A stretch of DNA of 64,000 nucleotides from Anisakis pegreffii (GCA_035041965.1 JAPYMA010000173.1:186001-250000), one strand, 5' to 3'; counted from the stretch's first letter, positions 33,310-44,862 are shown. The notes: generated from the letters alone by a model not told the origin. Numbers and translations: made by a program.

Positions 33310-34936
33310 AACGGTTCGCTTGATCAGAACAATCGAGGACGTCAAGCCGATCGACTGGCAGTCAGATGAGGCAGCCGCAAATCCCACCGCATATCTGACG
33401 TCATTCAAACAACAGTACCACCTCTTCAAAACAAAAATCCAACGGTACATCGACGACATATCTCAGCATGCAGACAAGTGCAAGCGAGTGCTCAAAAGCA
33501 AAACAACAACCGATGCAGAACTCGAGGAATACAACCAAGCCATCAGCGACCCTTCCGGTTTCTTTTGCACATTGAACAACGCAAAGGATATCATTGATGA
33601 CATCAATGCAAACATTCAAATTATTGATGCCACCTTAGCGCCAACTACAACCACCTCTCCACCATCAATCAATCACATATCCCCCAACACCCCAAACCGC
33701 GGCAATACTTCCAACCCACAAAATATCCCTTCCACAACACCAAGTCAACTCCCCGTGAGTGCAACTACTCAAAATTCAGCTGCCCATATTTTCCGGAGAT
33801 CCGTTGACATGGTCCACGTTCTTGGCCACCTTCAACCACTCGGCTAACAATGCACCGATTGCAACGGTGCACAAAATGTCCTACTTACTCAGCTGCCTAC
33901 AAGGGCCGGCTGCGCAGGCCGTCTCCGGCTATGCGCTCGAAGAGCATAACTACAACGGAATCAAGGACACACTATTTCGAAGGTTCGGCGACTCAGTTGC
34001 TCCAAGACGAAAGCTCCACAACGAGCTACAATCTCTCAAACCCATCAACCGCTCATCCTTCTCTACAACCGTCAACTCAGTCCTCACAATTATACGCCAA
34101 CTCAAACAACTGGGCGAAAAAACAACAACGTCAACGAGCGACTTCTGGAAACGCTAGTTGAGGGCAAATTACCTCAATGGGCGCTGCTAGAAATATTCAA
34201 CGACAAACAACGTGCTTCACAATGTAACGTCAAACAACTCTGCTCAAAACTTCAAACCATGGTGAAGATACGAGAGCAAATGAAATAGTCAACTCCAGCC
34301 GAACGATCGAAACCCGTCATACACCCAATCAATCAGCTCACCAAATCAGAGTCCAGTTCAGCATTCGCAGCAGTTCATTCAAACTCCAATCAACATCGTC
34401 AGAAAGCCAACAATTACACGTCCAAGAAGAAGAAGGAACCCAGTGCATGTCCGTTCTTCAACGGACGACACTGTGGTGCACAGTGTGAGCAATTCCACAC
34501 AGTGGAAAGTCGTAGAAACCGCGCAAAGCAAAACAGTGGAAAGAAACTTTGCTTGCGGTGTCTCAAGAAAGACCACTTTTCAAAAGACTGTGCCAACAAG
34601 CGACTCTGTTACTACTGTCGTAGCTCCGGCCATCATCAAGCGTTGTGCAACAATGCGCAGCCTCGTCAAATCGTCTCAATGGGCCATCAACGTTCAACAG
34701 GTAGCAGTCAAGCCATACAGCAATCAAACCCGCAATCAACAATGATAGCCGTCGCCAACGGAACCAGGAATGAAGAAGTGGTGATGACGCCGCATGAAGT
34801 TAATGCCGTATTATTCGGAAAAAGGAACTTCACAGACATAGAACATGCGACAACGCAAACTCTACTCCCAACCGCGTACGCTGAAGGCTTCAACCCAACA
34901 AATCCTCAACTACGATACGCAGCCGTTATATTGTAG
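33310..34936 (+). pseudogene. BEL/Pao gag (three frames, two CCHC knuckles)
   Basis: Reading starts near 33310 (IEDVKPIDWQSDEAAANP). A first frame runs to about 33790 with a coiled N-terminal part and a Thr/Pro/Asn linker. A second frame (33759-34157) has LPIFSGDPLTWSTFLATF and LLSCLQGPAAQAVSGY, the conserved Pao gag core. A third continues LLETLVEGKLPQWALLEIF near 34140-34285. The zinc knuckles CLRCLKKDHFSKDC and CYYCRSSGHHQALC lie at about 34550-34650. Gag would package the element RNA into particles. Two frameshifts and a stop before the knuckles break it. No protease or polymerase follows: after 34936 only a short match to the end of env (about 35010-35045) remains. Confidence 0.8.
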
Positions 34937-35700
34937 GACTGGTAAAGATTTATCAACGGTGAAACGTTTTTAAAAGACGATTTTATGTATGGGTTACGAC
35001 GTATCATCCGTGTGCCATTTGTCGCGACCGATGTCGTGAGAAAGACAAGTAGCTAAAAATACAAAAAAATGTTTGTCTGATACATTAATTAATTGTGAAT
35101 GATTATCTATATCACTAATTAATTGATAATAATGTTGTTTGATGTATATTATTGTATTGCATGTTCTGTATATCTTCAATAATTGTACGATGCAAATAAA
35201 ATTTAGTTAACTTGAGAGATTGTATGCTTCATAATATTCGATTGATTTGTACATAATTATGATTCACCACAATATGTACTGTTTTTAAATTCGAATACAT
35301 CATTGTATTTAGTAATGTAACCCAATCTCATTCTATTTTTAGCTGTATTTATCTCCTAAATGATATTATACATAAATTGTCTTTATCATATTTTCGAAAA
35401 GAACGATAGTCGGAAATGATGATATAGCTTCATCGTGCCATCTGAAGGCTAGATGGAATCATATGTGCATGAATGATGTCATGCACAGAAAGATTCATAT
35501 GGGCTCCAGACATCCGACAAGGCCCTGCATCTAAACACCGATTACCGTACTCGACCAATATCAGCATTATGTTGGAGAATTTATTATTGTATTTCGAATT
35601 GCACTATCATGGCGCTATAGGCGTCAAGTTATAATTTTAGGCAATCTCATAATCTTACCTGCTCATGATATCTTCATATAAATATCTCAACTAATTAGTC
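34937..35700. other. Pao 3' end remnant
   Basis: About 35010-35045 matches the last codons of env and the stop at 41130-41156 (…ATDV-RK). The following 250 bp of AT-rich DNA matches 41160-41370, the 3' untranslated part. The rest to 35700 is unassigned. Confidence 0.5.
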
Positions 35701-35792
35701 ATCTTCATTTATTCTTTCTACATTCAACAGTTGTCTTGCCGCCTCTTTTGGATCTGTACTGCTGACCCACTTCACCATCCTTACAAGCTGTT

Positions 35793-35797
35793 GCTCA
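35793..35797. repeat. 5-bp target duplication (left) of solo LTR
   Basis: GCTCA, repeated at 37013-37017. Confidence 0.8.
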
Positions 35798-37012
35798 TGT
35801 AACGACTAAAATTGGTTGTTTGTGTGTGTGTATGGTGTGTTTTAAACTATTAGTCGTTATTATAGTCAATTGTGGGTGTAAAAGAAATTTTGTAAGCTGT
35901 ATATTGGTTTGCGGGTAACTGATGTAAATTGGTTGTTGTTTATGAGTAATGATGAGAGTACAACGTAATAATAATACAATCAAACAAAATTATAAGGATT
36001 AGAATGAAAAGAGATAGAGGATAATAAATTTGACAACAGTGAATACGATGAAATTAATTAAAACAATTGCACCAAGCCATGTTTGACTTTAACTCTATTT
36101 TCGAACTTTGACTTAATATGATTTTGAATACGTAACGAATGAAGAGAAGAATACTTGATAAACCAGTTAAAAACTTCATGATTTGTCTGGTGCAATTCAA
36201 ATATAAATGAACCAACTGTAAGCGAATAATGATTCGTCGTCTATCGTTCCGTGAATTACTTGAGCTCCGGAGTTGCAGTATTGATGCAGTTGAATTTCTG
36301 ATCAATGAGTGCACTCACGATAGAAAGCGGTTTGTGACGGAACGAGGACTAAGGGTGTAGGGATAAGGGCGAGGGTGGATAAAGGGTCTGTTGGACCTTC
36401 GTTGGTTGTGGACGAATACGTTTTGCGTCCGTTGGCGAACACGTTGACGAATATGTCTTGATATTCCTGGCAGCAGCCCGACCTGTTTGACTGTTGTTAG
36501 TGATTGAATACAACACAATTTGAAACCAGTGCGAGGACTAAGTTTGAGGTGATCTTTGTTCACGAATCTTGATTATTGCTGTATTGTCTCAACGATTTTT
36601 GATTGCTTTGCTTTCTCGCAGTTTTGTTTGTGGATCACCTCAAACTTGGGTAATTAAACCATTGAAATTACAACGACGATAAGGACAATGGCGCGGAATG
36701 TCACACAATTATAACGTACATTTGAATGGTCATAAATAAAGTAGTAAATCAAAGACGAACAACTTGTGAAGTAAATGAATAAATATTTGTAATCACGAAA
36801 TGATTAGTAAAGCAACGGATGGTACAGCTGACTGCAGTGAATACAAGTGAATTTGAATATAGATTCGACAAATATTGTTGAAAGATTGTAAAGGGTAGAT
36901 TTGAGATAAGATAAGATAACGACATAAGGTGTTTGGTTATGTGCATATAGGTGGGTGTTGTTATGACGTGATTTTGCTTGGAATTTTTTGCGGCTGATGT
37001 TCAGTCGCAACA
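35798..37012 (+). mobile_element. Solo LTR, 1215 bp, Pao-type
   Basis: Begins TGTAACGACT and ends AGTCGCAACA, i.e. TG...CA with short inverted ends, flanked by GCTCA on both sides. The right third is shared with the truncated LTR at 32748. The insertion splits a minus-strand env frame, and both halves of env are recognisable. A solo LTR forms when the two LTRs of a full copy recombine. Confidence 0.85.
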
Positions 37013-38479
37013 GCTCATGCAGACAAAGTTTCATCCAATTCGCGTTAATCCTCTCCCTGGTTTCTCTGACCAACTTATCATAAACGTATTGAAGTTTCTT
37101 ATTTTTGTCGCCAACCTTGAACCGATTGTTGTCCTCTTCGATCATTAAAACCTTTTCCTCACTTTTCTCAGAATCTTGTTTCTGGTGTTCAAATTTTGAT
37201 CCTTGGAAATCTAACATGAAATCTTCCTCACTAGTAAACTATGGGTTAATCCAACCACATTCAATGATTTTTGTTGGTTCCATAGGTTTCAGTACGACGG
37301 CCAGTTGTATCTTATCGATAATAATGTGATCATCGATCAATTCAGCTTCATACGTTCCTTGATAGTCACTCTTTTCTGGTAATCTCCATACAAATGTGCC
37401 TTCTGCGGTGACACATTCTTCACGCTCTAACTTACACTCAGTATCAATTCTCAAGGAGGTAATCACGTTTTTGCCATTGTGATACAAGAGTTTTCCTGTC
37501 TTCATCATCAGTTTAGTGTTAGGCTTACATCTCTCCCCAATCCAGCCAAATGAGTACTGGGAACTCTCCATGGATTTCCATATCCCACTTGCAACTTTTC
37601 TCACCTTGATACCAAACAATTCTTCTTCCTTCCCAAGGGTCCAGCATTCCTGACTACTCAAGTCTTCTATTCTACTCACGTCTTCTTGCATTGACATTCT
37701 TAATCGGAAAAAGCTATGAGTGCATATTTGATGTACTGTTTTTGTACATTGTATAGCTCTTATTCTCGAAAATCTGCGCGTCGCTAAGGACACGCTAACA
37801 TGTCCGGCTCGTTCTCCATTTGCATTTGAACAGGCTGTAAGTTGTGGGAGTCGTATGATTTTCGCTTTTCCATCACATGTGAATGCATCGTTTGCTACCG
37901 TTTGCTATAACAACATAACCAACACTCCGTAAGCAGAAATTTCTCTCGCGTGAGATTATTTACGAGCAACTCGCTTTCCACTAGTATCTGCGCTCGTCTT
38001 ATCTACTTTTCTTGATCGCAACTCATAACAATCCCGAGTAACGGTTTCGTTTCCCTTTTGTCCGTCATCAGTATCACTCTGAACCACCGTTTTCAATTCT
38101 AGAGGGTATAGTTGATTTATTGATCTTTCCAAATTCCCGCCCTTTGATGTTCTCAATACTGCACTCCTTGTATGATTATCCTCACTTGATTTTAATGATT
38201 TTATAATTCCCATCTCCCAGTGGCCTCTAGGAATATTTTCTTCTGCTATGATCACAACTTCCTCTATCTCCGGTTCTCTCATCGTGACTATCCTCGGTCA
38301 TGGATGCTCCATTTTTTGATGTTCTTTCAAACTCAACAAATATTCTTTCTTCCAAACATCCCAAAACTTATTAATTGCTTTTAAACCTTTTTTATATTGT
38401 TCCTTCAAAATTTCAACTTCATTCTGTGGTCGATATTCACTATCATCAACGTCACCATACTCACTGAACAGCTGCAATC

Positions 38480-39524
38480 GGTGATTGCTATGAAATATTT
38501 GATGTGGGAATCTAATATGACAGGTCTCAGAATTTGTCATCGAAATTCAACAGGTGGTGAATACCGTATCAGCGGAAATAATGGCGGATACATAAGAGAC
38601 GACGAATATGTACAGGATGGTGGTAACCAAATCGTGTATGAAGTGCTGGGATGTTATTATCATGGTTGTCGAAAATGTGCGCCGACCAACCGTGGAAAAA
38701 TGTCAGCATATGGGCTGACAATCGAAGAGAACTATCAAGCATGGTTGAAAAGACTATCGTGCCTCAGAAATCATCAGTTCGAAGTTCGTGCTGTATGGGA
38801 ATGTGAGATCAACACAGCATTACGTCGTGATCCGGAAATGAAACAATTTTTCGATGAACGTGAAATCGTGGAACTAATTTCGGTAAGATGAGTTGCGTAC
38901 TTTGGTGGTCGTAATCATCCATCTAGAATGTATTATCAACCGACTTGTGCTGAGGAAATACGATTTTTCGATGTGGTGTCGCTATATCCTAGCCAGATGC
39001 GTGAACAATCGGTCCCAGTTGGTCATCCTAAAGTTATAAGCGGCGATTCAGTTGAAGCAAATTTACCATGGACATCTGCTGGTGATTGTATCTACAGAGG
39101 ATTGATCAAATGTCGGGTAGTGCCTCCATCGAATTTGATCGAACCGGTTCTGTCATATAGAGCAAAAACGGGGCAATTGATGTTCCCGTTGTGTGCTAAA
39201 TGCACTGAATTATCCATAAAATCAGCCACCGATGTTATTGATTTTTGCCCACATTCGGATTAGGAGCGAACATGGATTCTCACATATTGTCATCCAGAAC
39301 TCCAGAAAGCGCTTGAAAAAGTCTGCCACGTGACGCAATATTCGAAGAATGGCAGTTCGATCAATTTTCCAACGGTCTCTTCGAAGGATACATGAACAAA
39401 TTTGTAGCACTGAAGGTGGGAAGTTCAGGCTTCCCACAGAGTGTCGTTACCGATATTAGCACAAAGAAGATTATGCAACACGTTACCGTGAACAACAAGG
39501 AATTGAAATCAATTTGGAGAAAGT
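38480..39524 (+). pseudogene. Maverick/Polinton DNA polymerase B fragment (exonuclease to motif A)
   Basis: Plus-strand frames at 38490-38891 and 38900-39262 give YEVLGCYYHGCRKC, then a run ending RNHPSRMYYQ, then FFDVVSLYPSQMR, the D-x2-SLYP motif A of family-B polymerases. Further on, degraded frames contain CHPELQKALEK and FVALKV. This is a protein-primed polymerase of the Maverick type, which copies the element genome. Stops lie at about 38889 and 39260, and frames shift after 39360. At 39524 the match stops within the sequence that precedes motif B, where a Pao fragment begins. Confidence 0.8.
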
Positions 39525-41156
39525 GAATTGATAGAAGAAGATAAGAAAACATTCACGGCAGATGAAGACAATCAAAAGTTTCAGTACAAGTTTTGGGAAA
39601 TCTGGAAGAGTGAGTACTTTTTAAGTTTGAAAGAACAGCAAAGAATGGAGTATTCCAACTCTGGAGTAGTTGTTAAAAGAAAACCTGAGGTAGGCGAGGT
39701 TGTCATCATCGAAGAGCAAGGTGTTCCAAAAGGATATTGGAAACTAGGACTAATCAAGGCTTTGGTATTAAAGACCATCTGGAGACGAACACACACGGAG
39801 TGTGGTATTAAAGACGTCAAAAAGCGATAATCTAGAACGTTCAATAAACCAACTTTATCCCCCTTGAAGTAAGAGCTTCAACTATAAGCGAAAATGAGGG
39901 TGATCAACCAGTTCTGTCCAATGACGAACCCAAATCTTCCTCTGGTTTTTACGATTTACGATCACGTAGAGTAGGCAAAATTGTATCCGATAGAAACCAA
40001 AGAAGAACAACTGGAACAAAGCCATCAGTCGGAAGGAAAATCCCCCTCTATGGAGTACTAACTATGCTATTAGCGATAACATTAGCCAACGGAGAATATA
40101 AGTGTGATAGGAAGACGAAACTGATCCACATACCGCAACCATCAATCTGTCCTAACGCAAGTGGAAGCCAATCAGTCCGAGTCAACGTTTCAGTAGCTAC
40201 TAGGAGATATTCGAGAATAAGAGCGATCCAATGCGCAAAGACAACCCACCAAATGTGCACGCACAGTTTCCTGAGGATAAGGATGACTATGTATCAAGAC
40301 GAATGAGACGAATGAGACCGAACTCACAGGACGAATGAGACCGAACTCATCAAAAAATTTGGATTCGGTATTAATGATAGAAGAAGATTAGAAAACATTC
40401 ACGGCAGATGAAGAGAATCAAAAGTTTCAGTACATCTATGACAAGTTAGCCAAGGAAACAATTGAGAAAATAAATAATAACTGGAGGAAATTATGTGTAC
40501 ATGAACAACATCTGGTAAGGACCTTAAAATGGATAAGCAAAATCGATCCGAAAGAAGCTGCTAAACAGCTAATGAATGTGGAAGAGGTAACTTTCGCTCA
40601 AGTCCATCAAAACAACTTATTGGTAAGATGCGAAGCGTCAGCACAGCCTCTAAATGAATCGTTCGAACTCTGGCACATAGATCATGTTGAATTCAATAGT
40701 GGGAAATTAGTAGAAGAAAATAAACAACAAATCCGCAACCTAAATGGGAGAGGAAACGAAGAAGTACTAGGCAGAAGATTTCAATTCCCTAGTCAAGACG
40801 TCGAAGAAGAACTAGAAGACGTAACTCACGAAATAGCTGCAAACGCACGTGACGGAATAAAAATCGCGGAAAACAAAATTCTTGAAGAAATAGGAAATTG
40901 GAAGTTTTCTATAGGAATTGTTGTACTATCAGCTGTTGTAATAGGCGTAGGATGGTTAAGTTGGCAATTTAAACTCTTTTGTCGATGTCATTCATGGCAT
41001 CGACGACAAGATCCACAAGAATTCTCCGTTCGCTACAATGTAGCAAAAGAAAGGGTTCAAATACAGCCCTACAAACCCATAACCATACAAACCACAAGTC
41101 TCCCTCTCGTTTCCCCTTCGGTTGGGAGTATCGCGACTGACGTCGCGAGAAAGTAA
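39525..41156 (+). pseudogene. BEL/Pao integrase C-terminus and env (plus strand)
   Basis: 39528-39590 is a misplaced scrap of env (MIEEDKKTFTADEDNQKFQY) joined to integrase C-terminus (FWEIWKSEYFLSLKEQQRM, later LERSINQLYPLEV near 39850). Env follows from about 40060: a signal-like VLTMLLAITLANG, a Cys-rich part to 40306, a deletion, then 40380-41156 ending in a membrane segment (FSIGIVVLSAVVIGVGWLSW) and a Cys-rich cytoplasmic tail. The same domains lie on the minus strand at 35.7-38.5 kb but from a diverged relative. Several stops make this a dead copy. 41160-41400 is its AT-rich 3' region. Confidence 0.75.
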
Positions 41157-41535
41157 ACTAAATAAAATTATACGCAAAATAATAATTAATGTTCATTTAT
41201 CAAATTAATCGATTATGTTTATTATTGTGTAGTAAAAATGTTGTTTCGTTATTTATAATTGTATGTTGAGTAAATGTGTGCCTTATAATATTCAAACGAT
41301 TTGTACTATATTATGATTCATTAAAAATGCAATACCATTTATAATTTCGAATTTCATCTCCATATGAAAGCTATCCTTTGCGTAAACTGTTGATCTCCTA
41401 TATCGCATCCGGTGCCTTAGCCGTACGCTGTCCTTATCATACTCTTTCAATCAGATTACAATTTATGTAAACTCTTTATGTTCTTTATCCATGTTGCAAT
41501 ATACGGCGGCAATTCATACAATGATGTCGTATTAT
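41157..41535. other. Pao 3' untranslated region, AT-rich
   Basis: Matches 35050-35330 after the other env tail. No gene. Confidence 0.5.
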
Positions 41536-41766
41536 TCATTGAACAACTGTCCGTTCGTGAGGAATCCAAAATCGTTGTCGTACCTGGGCCAAAGATTGCA
41601 GTGTGCCCTCATGTCCAACTTCCTGGTGTGCGTTGAGTGCAACGAGCTTTGTGATAGGTGACGCTTTCGGAAGAAATATTGGATTGGCTATTGCTTCAGG
41701 TAGCGTAGCGTTTTGCAGTCGTCCTTTGCATCTCATGCGATGTTGCTCGTCTTCATAAACGTTCAA
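41536..41766 (-). pseudogene. BEL/Pao integrase zinc-binding (H2C2) domain
   Basis: An open frame with RMRCKGRLQNATLPEA, then HQEVGHEGTLQSLAQVRQRF, the H-x3-H part and following helix of the Pao integrase N-terminal zinc domain. It belongs with the RNase H piece at 43100-43514 on the same strand; in Pao polyproteins these domains are neighbours, so about 1.3 kb has been inserted between them. Confidence 0.75.
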
Positions 41767-41769
41767 GCT

Positions 41770-42260
41770 GTCTCTGATTATGTATCCTTTATGAAATATT
41801 TATCATCTCAATAAGATTGGAACACCTGTACATGAAGCCGTTATTCATCCTTTACTGTACTGTTCACGTCATAATTCTGTTTTTTGTACATAATATCAGC
41901 TATAAATGCGAGGAAATATTTGGCTTGATCATTTCATTCGTTAATCGTGTGGTTCGTTCGTTAGCTGCGTTGTTCGTTGCCCGATCAATTTGTTACTTAA
42001 GTCTTATTCGAGATCTGACCATAAATCAACGACAATCCGGAGTTCGGTCAACCCTATCTGCGAATAGTTATATTCATATCCCGTATAGTATTATTGCCGA
42101 TCCTCATTTTCATCATAATTATTGAACGAATTAACTGCTTTCTCTCATCTTGTTTGAAATAATAATAATTACCGTTTCACCGCAATTCTTCGCGCACTAC
42201 ACTTCGACACCTAGCATTTGGTTGCTACAATAGCGAAAAAAACACAGCGAAACTCCAATT
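41770..42260. other. LTR-like stretch inside the Pao pol copy
   Basis: No gene. It ends near 42211 in CTTCGACA followed by CCTAGCATTTGGTTGC, the leader-type sequence found right after the LTR at 33083. An LTR with its 3' neighbour is therefore likely, but the left border was not found. Confidence 0.35.
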
Positions 42261-42269
42261 ATTTTTTTT

Positions 42270-42496
42270 TCGGTACACGAGGATGTCGATGATGTACCAT
42301 CTTCCATATCGACGCCATCCCATCTACTGATCTCGTATATGGAATCATCCATATTCGAGACATCCTCTTCGGCGAATACCACGACGTTGTCCACTTCTTC
42401 CTGCTGTTCATGGTTGTCCACTTCTTCCTGCTGCTCATCAATACTGGCGAGCTATGTCAGGATGTATTGGTTTAAGTCGCAAATTTTATCGGCCAT
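42270..42496 (-). pseudogene. Acidic protein of unknown function, duplicated copy A
   Basis: Starts with ATG at 42496 (MADKICDLNQYILT) but stops at once at a UAG where copy B has Trp. The frame then continues with EEVDNHEQQ repeated and VVVFAEEDVSNMDDSIYEIS. It is the relative of 42526-42735 in a direct duplication of about 245 bp. Very acidic; no family recognised. It lies beside a Maverick polymerase scrap and may come from that element. Confidence 0.4.
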
Positions 42497-42525
42497 AGAA
42501 GCCGACATTATTATTCCTACCGAAT

Positions 42526-42735
42526 CTATTGATCTCGGATATGAATATCGACATCATCGCATCTACTGATCTCGGATATGGAATCATCCCTGTCCGAGAC
42601 ATCCTCTTCGGCGAATGTGACGACGTTGTTCAATTCCAACTGCTGTTCATGGTTGTCAGTATCTTCTTGCTGTTCATCAATATCGGCGAGCCATGTCAGG
42701 ATGTATTGGTTTAAGTCGTAAATTTCATCGACCAT
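42526..42735 (-). CDS. Acidic protein of unknown function, duplicated copy B
   Basis: A 69-residue ATG-initiated frame: MVDEIYDLNQYILTWLADID, then Gln/Glu/Asp-rich sequence with FAEEDVSDRDDSISEIS. It duplicates copy A downstream and keeps Trp where copy A has a stop. No domain recognised. It may be a small element protein or part of the acidic N-terminal region of a larger one. Confidence 0.35.
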   Translation of the reverse strand: MVDEIYDLNQYILTWLADIDEQQEDTDNHEQQLELNNVVTFAEEDVSDRDDSISEISRCDDVDIHIRDQ

Positions 42736-42794
42736 GGAAGCTGACGTTTATATTCCTACCGAATGTTTGATTCGTTTCTTGGCTCCTCTTTTAT

Positions 42795-42970
42795 AGGCTT
42801 CTACAACCTCAGTAGTGCGTAACAAGTAACAAACGCTGCTATTGCAACATTTGAAATGGGCGATTCGATGACGTAATCGTCTTTCTCGTGCATCGAGATA
42901 CGTATCATTTCTTCACTGACTGTTGTCAAATTTTCAACCTCGAATGTTCGATGAATATGTGAGGTTACAC
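42795..42970 (-). pseudogene. Maverick DNA polymerase B scrap
   Basis: The minus strand matches the polymerase segment at the palindrome centre (45622-45780): TTVSEEMIRISMHEKDDYVI followed in the same frame by NVAIAAFVTCYA. Here the frame runs through without the 4-nt TCAA insertion present in both palindrome arms. Cut off at both ends. Confidence 0.7.
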
Positions 42971-43099
42971 AATATGAGATTTACAATAGAAAGCTGCCAC
43001 TCGTTAGCAAATCAGAATATTTCACAATAATCAGTGATTACAATAATTCATAATATTCGAAATATTAATTAGTTATCCTTTTGTACAATATTCAAATAT

Positions 43100-43514
43100 C
43101 AGGTACTTATCCTTACCACAATTCTTGTGTGAGCAGCCAGTTTGGCCAGGAAGATTCATTTTAGAGAAGAAATTTAGGTCCGAACCACCAACAATTGTTG
43201 ACCTGTAATTACGCAGGTGTTGATCCTCGTGTCGCTATGTCCGCTGGATTGCAGTTGCTTTGTACGTAACGAAATTTAGCTTCGCACTTGCGTTTTTCAT
43301 GTAATCTTCTATCGACGAATCGATCGATTAATTTGTTTGATGTAATCCATTGCAAGACAGCTTGTGAATCGCTCCATATGAAGTTGTTGGAGTGCTGATG
43401 TAAGCGTTCCTGCACAAAGTGTAATAATCTCGTGCCAATAAGAACCGCCAGCAACTCTAATCGAGGTATTGTCAAAGTTTTGACTGGTGCTATGCGATTT
43501 TTGGACATGAGCAA
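43100..43514 (-). pseudogene. BEL/Pao RNase H domain
   Basis: The minus-strand frame contains SKNRIAPVKTLTIPRLELLA, FIWSDSQAVLQWI and CNPADIATRG, the hallmark motifs of Pao RNase H. After a stop at about 43209 the frame continues with a WWFGPKFLL block to about 43100. RNase H removes the RNA template during reverse transcription. At about 43505 the domain abuts Maverick sequence. Confidence 0.85.
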
Positions 43515-43962
43515 ACGACAACGGATGTTTCAATCTTTCAATTCGCAATCACAACGAAATAATCAAGAGCTCCAGCAACATCCTAGTCAACCTACCATAC
43601 ATCCCAACGATGATGAGTTCAGCGACATGCCTATTCTTTCGCCATTTTCCCATGCCCCATGAGATAACTCACCGTCAGGAGAGTACGATGGCATGCCTGT
43701 CCTTTCACGAACGCAACCATTGTCACCAATTGCTTCACGTAAACGACAACGACCAAAAAATCACCATGGATATTGATTGTTCTTCTTCATCAGCCGGCTG
43801 CAGCAAAAGAAAAGCAGAGCAAGGTGGCAGTACATCCACGGATGATGACGAAAGATTTCCCGTAAGTCATTTTTATGAGTGAGCGCCGTACTCCAGTGAA
43901 AAAATTCAAAATGGATGGAGACGTGGTTCGTATAGCTGTAAGGAACATGACTGAAGTTCCCA
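43505..43962 (+). pseudogene. Probable Maverick polymerase N-terminal, low-complexity region
   Basis: Plus-strand frames starting MSKRQRMFQSFNSQSQRNNQ contain two related blocks, FSDMPILSP and YDGMPVLSR, then basic RKRQRPKN and a Ser/Asp-rich region. A second short frame begins MSERRTPVKKFKMDGDVVR at 43875. Maverick polymerases usually start with a disordered basic N-terminus, so this is the best guess. It breaks at about 43963 where the inverted capsid/protease segment begins. Confidence 0.35.
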
Positions 43963-44291
43963 CAGTTCCGTACAATGTCAAATTCCCATGCAGGTTTACT
44001 AAAGCATATCACGATATGTTCGTTGGTCTGGATTTTCCACCAGATAAAACGAATGGAATTGATTTCAAAATGTTTACCGATGGTTGGGTATTTTTCGTTG
44101 TTAATCTTACATGCACACACGATGACGTACCCGATCTTGAACTTGTCAAGACAGGTAGCACTAGTAATCACATAAAATTTGGTACACCAATAAGTGATTC
44201 TGGTGCGCAGGTTATAATCTACGGTGAATTCGATACAGTGCTGTCAATTGACAGTTCGCGTTCTGTGATGTTAGGAGGGCGTGCAAACTAA
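43963..44291 (+). pseudogene. Maverick major capsid protein, C-terminal piece (inverted copy)
   Basis: Encodes the last third of the capsid protein found complete on the minus strand: FTKAYHDMFVGLDFPPDK, WVFFVVNLTCT, and a final VIIYGEFDTVLSIDSSR. The upstream part is absent; the frame is joined to unrelated Maverick sequence, so it cannot make capsid. Confidence 0.8.
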
Positions 44292-44296
44292 TCTTA

Positions 44297-44779
44297 ATGA
44301 ATACGATACAGATTGCGAAAATACTTTTGAATGACCCAATAGCGAAACAATGTTTCATTGGTTGCTTCGCATCAGATCACATCATCTCGAGCAACATTTA
44401 TCCGTATTGTTTTGTTGTGAATACATTGAGTAGTGCTTCATCAGCATATGTTGTTCACTGGGTATGTTGTTATTGTCGCGATAAAGATTTTGTTTATTAC
44501 TTTGACAGCTTGAATCAAGAGCCTGTCGATGATATTAAACAGTACTTAAAAAAATTCAAAACTGTTCACTCAAACAGTCTGGAATTCCAATCGAATCTCT
44601 CATGTGTTTGTGGGCAGTATACTATATATGTTCTTCTACAGTTATGTCGTAAAAAGAATTTGCTTAGTGTATGTGTTCAACTAAAACGCTGTAGGATTCC
44701 TGATTTATTCGTATATTATTTCGTTAATTATCGATATAAATTAAAGTTACCATTTGTTGGTGTGACGTCAGTATTGTGA
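44297..44779 (+). CDS. Adenain-like cysteine protease of Maverick (left copy)
   Basis: Intact 160-residue frame. Its motifs fit the C5-type maturation proteases of Mavericks and adenoviruses: VVHWVCCY (His54), YYFDS (Asp70), Q98 and CVCGQYTIYVLL (Cys105 in the CG-Y motif). The enzyme would trim capsid proteins during particle assembly. An identical protein is encoded in the right arm at 46373-46855. The frame lacks any sign of decay, unlike its neighbours. Confidence 0.8.
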   Translation: MNTIQIAKILLNDPIAKQCFIGCFASDHIISSNIYPYCFVVNTLSSASSAYVVHWVCCYCRDKDFVYYFDSLNQEPVDDIKQYLKKFKTVHSNSLEFQSNLSCVCGQYTIYVLLQLCRKKNLLSVCVQLKRCRIPDLFVYYFVNYRYKLKLPFVGVTSVL

Positions 44780-44862
44780 TGCTATATATTTTTCGAAATT
44801 ATTCGTTATAGAAAATAAGTGTTCATCATTGCAGTAAACATTCTCTGGGCAAAGATAGTACA

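Larger units (their letters stand above)
35701..38545 (-). pseudogene. BEL/Pao integrase C-terminus and env, interrupted by a solo LTR
   Basis: On the minus strand, 38540-37970 encodes integrase C-terminus (FWDVWKKEYLLSLKEHQKM, then LERSINQLYPLEL). 37793-37013 encodes the first part of a Cys-rich env-like glycoprotein. At 37013 env is interrupted by the solo LTR at 35798-37012 and it resumes on the other side at 35797-35705 in a frame consistent with the homologous env at 40380. The two frames also have a break near 38290. The env end beyond 35705 is missing. It is an old retroelement copy and unlikely to make protein. Confidence 0.75.
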
